Below are positions 1 to 10,568 of a DNA stretch of 64,000 nucleotides, piece after piece (positions within the stretch are counted from its first letter, which is position 1; the number at the start of each line of letters is the position of its first letter). A model generated the notes under the pieces. That model was given only the letters and a program-made list of their open reading frames with translations. It was not told the DNA's origin and searched no databases. The stretch is taken from positions 124,001-188,000 of the forward strand of contig JAIWZP010000019.1 in NCBI GenBank assembly GCA_025201375.1. Direction: 5' to 3'. The DNA comes from Gongronella butleri. Its lineage: Eukaryota; Mucoromycota; Mucoromycetes; Mucorales; Cunninghamellaceae. A program made the position numbers and the translations under genes.

Positions 1-1737
1 ATTCGAGCGACTTGAATCGCTGGGACCAAAAAAGGTTTTGGACGATCTGCTCATCTTTTTTTTTTTTTCTGTTTCAAGGCACCCAAAAGGAGGGGTGGAA
101 GCCGTGCCCAAAAGTTAAGACGTATGACAGCGTGTTCCTTGTCAGAGCAATGGTACACGGGCAGACATATGATAGCTGATGAGGGATGGCTTTTTTTTTT
201 TTTTGCCTTTCAGCCGCAGTCTAGACTGCATTGGGGTGAGGCAGGATCCCTGAGAGCCGTTCTTTCAATAATTTTCGCTCTCACACAAGGGTGCCATCGG
301 GAAAAATAATTTTTGGACTGTCAATCTGCGTCCAGGGAAGCGTTTTCATAGGCTGGGAAGAATGTGGGTGGTCGGGGCCTTACTTTATATGGTGATTAAG
401 TGCGGCGCTCCATTTGAGGCCACTTGGGTACGAATGAGCGGACAACGACGAACACTCGGGGCTGCCCGTCTGGGGATGCTGACTGGGTGTGGGGCAAGAA
501 AGGGGCCCTGTCCAGCCTGAAACCTTGCTCTTTTTTACCACCAGCACCTCGGAACGCATTGGATCCCCGTCTTTTTTATGGCCATGACCCATTGCTTTTG
601 TCATCTTTGTCAGCGTCCCTGACCCAAGTGTTCATGGGTCCTGGTCTCCGTCATGGCACCTGCAAGAAAAAAAAAAAAAAAAGCAAAACAAGGGCAAAAT
701 GCCAATCTTGTGCCTGTTCAAAGCTGATCCGCGCCGCTTCTCGCTGAAATCATCGCGTTACACTGCCAGGAAGCATCAATCCCACCTTTTATTTTGTGGA
801 TTGGGTGACCGATTCAACAATTTTATTTGCACAAGAACCTTGAAACCCGTGATAAAACCAAGCGCCCACAAATGGTCGATCAAGGCACGACTGGTGGGCG
901 TACCGCGTTTCTATTGGAGCATCCTCCTTGCCGTCTTTATGGCACGCGTGCAATGCACATCCGCTACTGTATTGTCAGACTCCAGCGCGGTGAAGAAAAA
1001 AACAACGGAAAAGCGAGAAACTTTGTCTTTACAAATGGCTGAAGTTGAAATTGTGCGGCATCGTCGTGCCTTGCGAGCCAGACCCCTTGAGCAGGAAGCA
1101 AGGCACGGGCGTTGGCGCACCTTAAAGGGCTCGCCAACAAAAAAAAAAAAAAAAAAAAAAAAAAAACGCGAAAAAGTAAAAAATGTGCCTTTGTTACGTG
1201 GATCTCCTTTGCATCAGCGTCTTTGAACACGATTTAAATGGTATATCCAGCAACATCAAGTGTGAATACAGCTTGATGACGGATCCATTTGATGCAATTC
1301 TGCAACATCTGCCTCGATGCCTGCGCAACAGGGAACGGGGATGCACCGATCAGGTGCCATAGTCTCCATTATAGAGTGTTTTTTGACGTTCCACATTGTG
1401 TTACAGCTAAATTCCCATTCCACAATGCATGGGGGACGGAGGAATTGGGCAGGCGTGTGTGCGTCCAGTGCCTGAAAAAGAACAAAAAGATGCTTCTAAA
1501 AACAAGTAGAGAATGAGAAACACAAACAACAGCAGATTTTTTTATTTGTTTTACTTAAAGTGGGACAGCTTCCAATGCAAGGTTCACAAAGTGTAAAAAA
1601 AAAAAGAGAGAGCGTGATGCGAGGGAATTCAACAAGGAAAAAAAAAGGGAAAAAAAAGGGAAAAAAGGGGGATAATGGGATTTTTTTTTTCTGACAAACA
1701 GGGGACCAAGCAAGGAAGAAGAGATGAACAGAATGGG
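1..1737. other. Gene-poor stretch
   Basis: I see no convincing gene here. Open frames on both strands are short, overlap each other and run through homopolymer A or T tracts (near 61, 189, 667 and 1140). A frame at 1289-1516 starts with a CxxC-like spacing (CNICLDAC), but nothing else supports a RING finger. The last 200 bases before the kinase gene are A/G-rich on the + strand and are probably its 3' UTR, read as T/C on the minus strand. Confidence 0.5.
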
Positions 1738-1904
1738 TCATTTGGCCGACGTGGGTGTGTCGGTGGATTTTGAGAAAGTGTAAGGAGAAGGCAGCGGCTG
1801 ATGCTTTGAGGCCGCTTTGGACATGGAGGCTGGTTTTGAGAATTTCTTGGAAGGACGACGCTTTCGCTCGTGCTTGTTCTGGCTATTGTTGTAATAGTGG
1901 GCAC

Positions 1905-1941
<37 letters not shown>

Positions 1942-3646
1942 GCTGTTGTTGTTATTGCTAGGAGGGAAATGGCCAGAGTAGGCGGGCGACGGCAGCGACG
2001 ATGCGAAAGGTTGATTCTTTTTCGCATACGAGGCGGAAGGTGCGCGTCGCAGGGCATTTGTTTGCAATTGGGGCTGGTGCTGATGGTGTTGCTGTTGCTT
2101 TTGCTGCTGAGGGCGATAGGGGGGTGGGGAATGCTGGTGAGGATGGGAGGGAGAGCGGTGATGGAACAAATTGTTGGTGTTGTTGGAGGCATTGTTGGCA
2201 TTGGAGGTATTGTTGGGGCTTGTGGGCGAAGGGATCAAGGAGGGTAATTCATTGGCGAGGTCATCCATGATAAAGACATCGAGATCTGCATCTGTGGCGA
2301 TGGTGGCCGGGTGGGACAAACAGGAGCGAAGAAGATGGCGCATGTAGGCGTAATGGGGGCGATCAAGAAAATGCAAGCGGCGCGTATAATCGACCAATGC
2401 GGCAAATGCAGCGGGCAGGCCGGCACACAAGGTGGTGAGCGACGTTTCTTCCTTGATGAGCCTCATGCGCTCCCAGCCGGCCTTTGTGGAACGTGCCTGG
2501 ATGCCAGCCCAGGGCAGCGACCCTGCCGCTAGCTCGATCAACAGATACACCATGCTTTCCATGTCATCGCGGCGCGCGGGTATCTTGCCGTGGTGCACAT
2601 GAAGAGACGCGTACCGCGCAGTGCCAATCCGCGACCGCATCGGCTTCTTCATCTCGGGAAACGGCTGACGCGTCTCCATGTTGCGCCAATGCGAAGCAAG
2701 TCCAAAGTCCACAATATAGAGCTTGGGACGCACGTCGCCCCACCGGTCAAACACTTCTTGACACGTCGCGTCAGGCGGATCATCCATGTGCGTGTTGTCA
2801 AGCGTGCAATGGCTGCCAAACATGAAGTTGTTCGGCTTGATGTCCCGATACACGAGCCCACGATCGTGGATGTGCTCCAAAATGTCAATCTAAATCATTA
2901 AAAAAAAGAAAAAAATGAGCATTTCGCCTTTTTTTTATTTCCTTCTCATTTTCTTTTTTTTTACCATTTGGCAGCCAAGGTCGACGACAATGGGCATAGG
3001 CACCGTCTGCACACGGTCTTGCAGCTGCTTAAGGTCGGCACCAAGCAAGTCCATGACCATGCAATCGTAATTTTCATGCACGCCGTACCAATGACATTGC
3101 GGGATGCCGGCTGCCATGAATTAAAAGAAAAAAATTAGGCGATGAGCACGTGTGGCCAGGGGCTAAACAAAGGCAAACATGGAAAAGGAAGGGGGGAGGG
3201 GGGAGAAAACGAAAAAAAGGGAGAAAAAGGATGGTTTCCATTTCTCATGACGTTACCTCCGCCGGCCAGGATGTCATAGACGATGCTTTCGTGCCGGATC
3301 TGGCTAAAGGGGGAACGCACTTCTCGTTTGACTGCGTACAGCCGGCCGGTGCTCTTGTCCTTGACTACATTTTTTTTTTTCAAAAAAAGAAACGAAAAAT
3401 AAAGGAAAAAAGGGAATTGAGCGCGTGGCGTGCGACGTGACGGGCCCCAATTCGATTCTCATGGTTACCTTCAAACACCTCACCAAAGCAGCCTTCGCCA
3501 ATCTTGGCGGAAACTACCCATTGCTCGCCAATGATGACATCTTGGCGGCTAATGTCCGAATGCTCGCTTTCCAAAGAAGAGTCTGTGAGGCTGTAGGCCG
3601 TAGGCAATGGCTGGATCGCGACAGGGAGCTTGCGAACAGTGGTCAT
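1738..3646 (-). CDS. CK1/TTBK-like protein kinase
   Basis: Casein-kinase-1 superfamily serine/threonine kinase, closest in motif style to tau-tubulin kinases. Four exons: 3646-3469, 3364-3257, 3110-2965, 2889-1738, giving about 527 residues. Visible motifs are the glycine loop IGEGCFGEV (about 48-56), AVKRE with the ATP lysine, catalytic loop RDIKPNNFMF, DFGLA, and a TARYAS segment in the place of the usual APE region, a CK1/TTBK trait. The domain is complete. After about residue 380 the protein becomes low-complexity, with proline, glutamine, histidine and a poly-asparagine run encoded by a CAA/AAC-type microsatellite. The start is the first methionine upstream of the kinase fold that gives a clean first exon. 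It is divergent from the coiled-coil gene at 4504. Substrate is unknown; subfamily (CK1 versus TTBK) is an inference. Confidence 0.88.
1904..1953. repeat. TTG trinucleotide microsatellite
   Basis: About 16 near-perfect TTG units with one GCT interruption. It lies inside the kinase exon and encodes its poly-asparagine run on the minus strand, so copy-number changes would alter protein length without shifting frame. Confidence 0.9.
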
Positions 3647-4503
3647 GGTGATGCGAGAGAAAAATCAAGACAAAAAAGGGCGTAAAATAATAAATAGAGG
3701 GAAAATCAACAAGGGGATGGTACGAGGAGGGGCGCAACGACGCGGAAAAAGGGAATAAAAGAACAGTATGGTACGAACAAAAGGAAAAAAAAAACTACAC
3801 AAAAGGGACGACGCGACGGAACAGAGAGAGAGTAAAAGAGAAACAGGGGATATACACACAAAAAGAGAAAAAAGAAATAAACAAAGCGACTATATACTAT
3901 GAAAGAAAAAGAGGTATGGAGCGAGAGAGACAAGAGAGACAGAGAGCGAGAGGAGAGGAAAAAAAAAGGGATATACAAAAGGGTGTTTTCAGCAGCAAAG
4001 AGGGCAACACACAATCTAGCTTATTCTTTTGCCTTTGAAGAAGCTCAAGGGTTGCCCTTTTAACAACAGGTGAGGTTCGCCAAAAGACAAGAGAAACAAG
4101 GTGGACGTTCCGAGGTCACAAGCAAAGCGAGTCGAAGCCTTCACAGAATAAAATACGGAAAAGAGAGAGAGAAAAAAAGAGAAAAAAAACGAGGAAACGG
4201 GTGTGTTTGTGTGTGTGTGTTGGACGACGGGTGTGGGTGTGGGTGGAGAGCAACGGCAGGGGAGCACGACGAGGGTATGGGAAAAATTGAAAAGAAAAGA
4301 GAGACAAGGGAAATAGCGTGATGTTCGCTTTTTCAATCTCCATTTTTTGCACTGTAATGCAACCTCGTGACCTCCGACCAATGAAATGGCTTTTTTGGAG
4401 AGACAGAGAGGCCAATTTCTTGGTGCGGGCTGCTTTGCCATTTTGGCACTCTCTCTTTTCTCTTTTCCAAACCCGTTTTTTTATGATTGTGCCACAGCAG
4501 ACC
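3647..4503. promoter_or_regulatory. Divergent purine/pyrimidine-skewed intergenic region
   Basis: It lies between the kinase start at 3646 and the coiled-coil start at 4504. From 3660 to 4320 the + strand is strongly A/G-rich (GAGAGA, AAAAAG runs), so the kinase leader is a long CT-rich tract. A TG-rich (TGTGTGTGTG) patch lies near 4200-4240. A second CT-rich tract at 4448-4480 runs up to the coiled-coil gene on the + strand. Pyrimidine-rich leaders recur before other genes in this window. No TATA element stands out. Confidence 0.5.
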
Positions 4504-5341
4504 ATGTCTTCTCGTTCAAGTAGAGTATTAGAGCAACTGCAAGAGACGTGGCAAGTGCTGCAAAAGGACCTTGAGACCACACAAGCACAGGTAGCCCCCC
4601 TCTTAGAGTGGTTTACAAGCGAACTTGGTGCTCATCCCCCTTTTTTTCCAGCTTGCAGTTGCGCGCGAGGCCAAGAATAAGAGCGAGACACAAAGCGCCG
4701 AACATGTGGCGAGCAACAAAGAGTGCCGTGCTCAAATCCAGGAGTTGATGAAGGTGTTGGAAGGCAAAGAGCGCGCTTTGGATGACACTCGGCAACAATC
4801 GACGATCATGGAAGGCAAAGTGAAGCAGCTCAAGGAAGAGGCCGCCGCGGCACGCAAGCAGATGGAAGCGCTCAAGGCACGCGAGAAGGAATTGGAGCGT
4901 GAGCGCGATCGGGCCGTGTCGGCCAAGGATTTGGTCGATCAGCAGCAAAAAGCGCTTTGTCGCGCCGTCGATCACATCCAGGACCGCGCCGCCATTGAGC
5001 ACCGTGCCATGATCGACGAATTGCATCGCCTGCGCCACATTGTCCAACAAAAACAGCAGCAATACACCTGGTTTGCCGAATTGTTGCCTGAAAATGGCCA
5101 ATTGGAGCAAAAAGACGACATTGTCATCGATGCCGATCTCGCAGCGCACGTCAAGGGCATCCAGGACGAGCAGCGCCAGGTCACACAAACGCTCGTCAAT
5201 GATATTGAGGCCCAGGTGCGTGCCCTCTCATCGGAAATCGCCGCCATGGATCCAACCGTCAATGAACAGGTGCAAGAATGCCACGAACAGGTCACCCAAC
5301 TGATCCAGCGCATCCAATCCTTTGCCAAGCTCCAGCAGTAG
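4504..5341 (+). CDS. Coiled-coil protein of unknown function
   Basis: Two exons, 4504-4590 and 4652-5341, phase 0, about 258 residues. The intron has GTAGCC at the donor and a T-tract ending CCAG. Residues about 25-150 are a near-continuous coiled coil rich in Glu, Lys, Gln and Ala heptads; a second helical region follows after a short segment reading YTWFAELLPENGQ. There is no signal peptide, membrane segment or catalytic motif. I chose 4504 because ACCATG has an A at -3, while the in-frame ATG at 4483 sits directly behind a T run; 4483 would add seven residues. The length and shape would suit a kinetochore, spindle-pole or tethering subunit, but I recognise no family and assign no function. 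Confidence 0.75.
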
Positions 5342-5584
5342 CAGCAGATACCCCTTTCTTTTCCGTGTACCAGTATTTTTTAGATGCGTAGAAAATAAAA
5401 AAAGGCATCCCAATAGAATTCGTGCCCCAATTCGTCCAATCAGCGTGTTGGGTGGCGGCACTGCTCAATGGAAAAAAAAGATTTTTTTTTTCTTACTCGC
5501 CCTTTCTTTTTCTTTTTCACGTTTTTTTTTAAGCCAGTCGATACCCCCTTTCTCCCCCTCTTTTTTGACTATTTTCAATTTATC

Positions 5585-6310
5585 ATGGGTTTAGCAGGAA
5601 ATAAGGACCGTCAGCGCATTTCTGCGGATCCCAACAACCTTACGTGGAGCAACGACACTTCCAAGTTTGGTTTTCGTATGATGGCCAAAATGGGCTGGGC
5701 GCCCGGCAAGGGCCTCGGTGCAAACGAGGACGGCTCGCAGCAACATGTCAAAATCCGCCTCAAAGACGACAATCTCGGCCTCGGTGCCAAGAAGAATCAG
5801 AGCGACAATTGGCTAGGCAACACCGATGCCTTTAGCCGCCTGCTCGCCGACCTCAACAGCACCAACAATAGCGACAACGACAGTGCAAATGACCAAGAAC
5901 CCATCGCCATTGCCTTTACCCCGTCCTCCAGCGCCAAGCGCAAGGCCGACGACGACGACGACGACGACGATGCAGATGATAAAAAGAAGAAGAAGAAGGC
6001 TAAAAAGGAGAAGAAGGAAAAGAAAGACAAAAAGGACAAGAAAGACAAGAAAGAGAAGAAAAAGGACAAAAAGGACAAAAAGGCAAAGAAGGACAAGGAC
6101 GCCGCAGCACCACCAACACCCGTCGCCCCTGTTGTCCATCGCAATGCGTAAGAAACGAAGCAAAGCCATGAAATCCATGCGCCAATAATGGGGTCGCTCA
6201 TCTCTTTATTTTTTTTTTCTAGTGCCCGTGCTAAATTCCTCAAGGCCAAGCGCATGGCCACGCAGCATGATCCAGCTCGACTTAATGAAATTCTCGGCAT
6301 CAAAGCATAG
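5585..6310 (+). CDS. PXR1: G-patch protein, PXR1/PINX1-like
   Basis: Small nucleolar G-patch protein. PXR1/Gno1 in yeast and PINX1 in animals act in rRNA and snoRNA processing with the Prp43 helicase, and in telomerase regulation. Two exons, 5585-6147 and 6223-6310, about 216 residues. The N-terminus MGLAGNK..R is typical of the family. The G-patch follows at about 25-72, with FGFRMMAKMGWAPGKGLG and later DNLGLGAK. A poly-Asp run and a long Lys-rich KKEKKDKKDKK tail follow, the usual nucleolar localisation and Prp43-region composition. Exon 2 encodes a short conserved-looking end, FLKAKRMA. The start is the first ATG after a T/C-rich leader and matches the family N-terminus. Confidence 0.88.
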
Positions 6311-6499
6311 AAAGAAATCCATCTATTTGCTTTATTTTTTACCTGCATTCATCATCCGCATCCATTAAATTCCTCCTTTTTTTAACATTTTATGCCCGTC
6401 GCGCCATTTCTGACAGACGCCGCAGCCCATTCATGCTGTGCTCCGTTCTGATTTATAAATTTTATTGATCCGGCTCGTGTTTATTTTCAATCACAATGT

Positions 6500-7490
6500 C
6501 GATTTCCTAATGTCATCGGCTTGTTTTGATGCTCCAATGGGGTTTTGGAACGATCCCGCTCCTTTTCGCAACCAGTTTTCCGTGGTTGCTCGATGCAGAA
6601 TGCCGCCCTCTTTCATTTGAGCCTACAGCCACGTCATGGCGAGGCCTAGAGGGCTCGCAATGTCGATTTTCGAAATGAGGATTTTTCCAAGGGGTGCAGT
6701 CGACGATTTGAAATGGGTGATTTTTAGGTCCACAGCTCGCCACGGCATTCAACCAACATGGTAAATGGATCTCATTCACCGACGAAAATCCACTAAAAAC
6801 AAGGGGCCCATTGACTTAGTTTGGCGAAAAACGCGTTTACGTCCAATTTTCAGCTCAAGGTCATCTCAACGAAAAATGCATGTTTCTCGGTGAAACACGT
6901 ACCATCAGAGTGAGGATGGCTCGCTGCGTACGCCGACATTGGTGAGCAATAAAAAAGAGATTTTTTCGGCATTTTGACACGGGTTCAAAATCATATACAA
7001 TTTTCGACGCGTGATAAACCGCGTCAGACGTCGAGCTGCACGCGCCAGCTCCCTATCATGTATGCACGTGGACCGTCTCTTGCTGATGGATGCGTTGGCT
7101 TGACTCTATGAGCGCGTTTTCCCTGTGCAATTCGTGGTTGAATTTTAAGCTAAAGTCGGCCATTGCTCGCGACCCATTCGATGGATCTCTCTCTTTTTTT
7201 GGGCTCTTTCATGGTTTCTCCATGCGATTCATCTTGTGTGTAAGTCTGGTGTCCTTCTGAAGACTCTATTTTTCCATTTTTGTTTTGGGTGCTCTCCACC
7301 ACAAAATTTTGATTTGCACATGGCGAGCTTTTAAAGATGTTTGATCGCTGCCATTCGCGTTCCTCTCACATAGTCAGCGGCCCTTTTCATGTTCAGATGC
7401 GTGTCGGAGCTTTAAATGTCTTTGCGAGTGCCACGCTGCTTGCCCCCTCAAAATACACGCTCATCTAGAGTGCTGATGCTGAGAAACGTG
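6500..7490 (+). repeat. Dispersed repeat R1, copy 1
   Basis: Non-coding block between two convergent genes. It shares ordered blocks with 16700-17610, 33555-34280 and 55050-56080, all in this orientation: a GGGGTGCAGTCGA block (6690-6705), GCTCAAGGTCATCTCA (about 6852), a hairpin GACGCG-8 nt-CGCGTC at 7006-7025, CTTGCTGATGGATGCGT (about 7079) and a GCGCGTTTTCCC block. No frame is conserved among copies. Ends are approximate. Confidence 0.85.
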
Positions 7491-7520
7491 GATTTAGACC
7501 TGCAAATGTGTTTAATAAAT

Positions 7521-10267
7521 TTAAATCAATGAATTTAACTGAAGAAACAAGACAAAACGTTGGCGAAGCTTCTCAACAATCTGGTTGCTTGCGAGGGTCT
7601 TGCCATGGTGAAGCTTAAAATACGCAGGTAGCGCCGCAGACGCGCCAGCATCCTTGGCGAGCGCATCCACGCGATCCAGCAGCTTCAAGGTATCTGGCCT
7701 GGTGTACACCTTGCAGTCTGTGCGTTGAAAAAATAAAATAAAATCAGTACAAACTCGCTTTCTGTTGGGTTTGATGGCATTTACCGGCATAAACATCAAA
7801 CGCGTCCACGAGAACCACACCCGAAAAATCAGCCATGGCATGCTCCATCGTCGCGAGGGGGCCAATTAGCGCATATGCTTGATCAAATTGCTTGGACTAA
7901 TGCAAAAACAAGAAAAAAAAGTCAGATACTCAGCGTGTTGCGCGACCCACTGCAGGAATTGCAAGATAAATTTACCTGGACGAGGTCTCGGAATTGTTTG
8001 TACACTCGTAGAAATCGGTACGTGGGTGCGGCCTCCAATGCATCGGCTTGTTTATCGGCCATGACGACGTGATCGAGCTGTCCATCCATCAAATACTGAG
8101 TCAGCAGGATTTCGGCCACATTTTCGAGCCCCTCAATGTTCTTTGCAGTCGCGTAGTGCTTGGCGGCAACATCATGCTTGTCTTGGTCAAGGGCGCGGTT
8201 GCCCAATTGCGTGTAAATGTAGGATTCGACGAGATCTTGTTTGTTCTCGCGGCAAAATTGAGCAATGCTCTTCATTGCGTGGTCGCTCCATGACACGCGG
8301 CTGTGGTCCTCCAAGAGCTGATGATGCAAAAAAAAAAAAAGTTGAGGCATGCCACGGACTTTGTCTTTTTTCGTGCTTTTTTTTTTTTTTTTTTTTTACC
8401 TCGATATTCCAACAATTGCTGTTGACAGTGCACACCATGTTATATTGCATTGCTTCCTTTAGCATTCCGTACTCGGTGGCCAGCTGGCGTGCATAGTCGT
8501 TCAATGTATGGAAGATGGGATCGACGGGCCGCTCTGTGAGGGAGGGTTCTGTGTCTTTGTGCGTGTCGTATTCCAGGTGGCCGGCGAGCAGCAGCAAATG
8601 CCCGAGATGTGTGGCGAGCCATGCGTCGCGGTCGATGAGGCCCATGAAATTGTCGAGTCGCGAGGAAAAGAGTGCAGCATAGACGGCATCGTCGTCGTCA
8701 TTATCGTTGCCGCCGGTTTTGCAGCATTCCTGGAGGGCTTCCACGCAACGACGTCGCGTATCGAGATCAAGCACGGTCGGATGGCTGTAAATGAGACTTG
8801 GAAGGTAGCTATCGACGAGATTAAAGTCTCCAGCGTAGTGAGGCTCACTCAAAACTTCAAAAGACTCGCGCAAGCCAATGTCGTCCAAATCATGTGCATC
8901 CCGCAGACTGCCCTGGTCGCCATAAAAATAGTCAAACGTTACCAGCGCCTTGTCGTGCCATTCAGGCCATTGCTCATTCCACTGGGCGGTTTCCTCCATC
9001 GTCATGGGCAATGCCGGAATCATCTCAAGCACTTCAATGAGACTTGAATACGCGTCCGGCGTCTTGCATTGGTCCGTCGTCATGAACCATTTTAGCCTTT
9101 CCGCCACATCCAATGTGTTCCCGCGACGCAATTGCCTAAAAAAAAATGAAAAAAATAATAAACGCGTCAAAATGTTAGCGTGTCGCGTCCCAATTCATGT
9201 CCCGCCTCAGTCCTCGTACTGATGCAATCGTGGCCAAGTCAGCTGCTCGTCGCCAGGGTCGTCAATGTGATCGTCATCTATAAAAATGAGCCATGGTCAG
9301 CGTATCTTTTCGAGGACCGTGACTACAATAAAACAAAAACGCACTAAAGCCCAATTGAATATCCATCCATTCCGCCAGCCGACCAAGCGGCACATTGCCA
9401 TCGGGGTATTCGATGTACAGCAGCACGCAGAGCGCGAGCACAGGCAGTCGTTTGATCAATGCTTCGGCTTTTTCTTCATCCGACGCCTAAAAAATCAATA
9501 AAGATGAATTTTTGGTTCATGCACGTCCATGAACCGATCGTCTAACCTTTTTTTCGGGGCTCTGCCTTTGTTCCTTGAACAAACCAACAAGCTGGATGTA
9601 GTCCTGGGCGAAATTGGTCAGTTCATCGCGCCTATTTGTAGAGAAAAAAAGGAATAAATGAGCCTTTTGTTGCCATTGGGCGAGCCAATTGCACATACTG
9701 TTCGAGTGTCAGGCCACCAACGTGATCGTTCGTGATGTCGTTGTCAATCTGCCATGTTTGGATCTGCTGGAACAGATGGTGAGACGCGCGTGTAAACTAA
9801 AAAAAAAAAAGCGATTAAATGAGATTTCACCCCACATCCGGCTCAATTTGCCATTCATTCGCGTTTTACGTCTTCCCAGGTCTTTGGCGCACTCTCCTCC
9901 AGCATCCTTGAGGTGCTGCCGACATAGTCAAACTGAAAAAAATAAAAAAGGAAAGACGGACGTGAGTGAGAGTGCTTTTTTCACGCCGGATCGCGGTTGA
10001 TCGCGATGAAGCGCGCTTACCTGGCTTTCTTCAAGCTCGTGGCTATTGGCATGAGTGGTCGAGGCGTCGTCATTCGCGTGCTCATGCTAGATAATGGACA
10101 AAAACAAATGTAAAAAGGCAGCTTGTCGCCATAACAACAGAAGCAAAGCGGGTCTTTCTTGCTCGTACCCCTTTTTTCCATGAATTTCCTACCTGATCAA
10201 TACTAGCTCCACTACTGTGACTCATGCCAGACGACTTGCGCCTATGATTTCTTCGCTGTTTCGTCAT
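7521..10267 (-). CDS. NUP85: Nup85-like nucleoporin (Y complex)
   Basis: Structural subunit of the Y (Nup84/Nup107) complex, the outer scaffold ring of the nuclear pore. Eleven exons: 10267-10193, 10086-10021, 9932-9870, 9796-9699, 9631-9547, 9486-9345, 9277-9220, 9135-8400, 8317-7976, 7896-7785, 7717-7521. All phases fit and give about 657 residues, close to the roughly 650-residue length I know for animal NUP85. The fold is all-helical, with a polar N-terminus and then helices such as LPVLALCVLLYIEYP and a long exon 8. The C-terminal half is the most Nup85-like: a CRENKQDLVESYIYTQLG helix pair, an AAKHYATAKN segment, and RFLRVYKQFRDLVQ. No catalytic motif is expected. Nup107/Nup84 was considered and fits less well. 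The family call rests on remembered pattern, not alignment. Confidence 0.72.
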
Positions 10268-10568
10268 TTCACAATAGAAAAGAGTAAAACAACGAAAAAA
10301 AAATAAGCAAGAAACGCAAAAAAGGGGCGAACTCTTGCCAATCCACCTTTTATTTCAAACTCGGCAGACCGCATTGGGCTGTCACACAAGAGACGCGTCC
10401 CAACTTCCCTTTTTTCAATTTTATCCAATATTTCCTTGCTTTCCCTTGTTTTTCTCGGGACAATGCATCCTATGAGCACTACAATGGCTGCTTTTATTCA
10501 TTGGATATTGTCTACACGCGTGTTTTAAAAACGCAAAAAATTCAAAAATCAAAAAAGTCTAGGATAAT
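10268..10568. other. Intergenic spacer between two minus-strand genes
   Basis: Holds the leader of the nucleoporin gene and the 3' UTR of the transporter. It is T/C-rich on the minus strand next to the nucleoporin start. No other feature seen. Confidence 0.5.

Noticed and set aside
1289..1516. Small + strand frame with CNICLDAC resembling a RING start
   Set aside because: Later cysteines and histidines do not fit RING spacing, there is no splice partner, and the flanks are homopolymer-rich.
1870..2247. + strand frame with a poly-Val membrane-like run
   Set aside because: It is an antisense reading of the TTG microsatellite inside the kinase exon.
4318..4503. Upstream in-frame start extending the coiled-coil protein
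   Set aside because: The extension runs through the pyrimidine leader and encodes Phe/Ser-rich sequence unlike the rest of the protein; ACCATG at 4504 is better.
5797..6348. 183-codon minus-strand frame rich in Ser/Phe/Leu
   Set aside because: It is the mirror of the Lys/Asp-rich tail of the G-patch protein.
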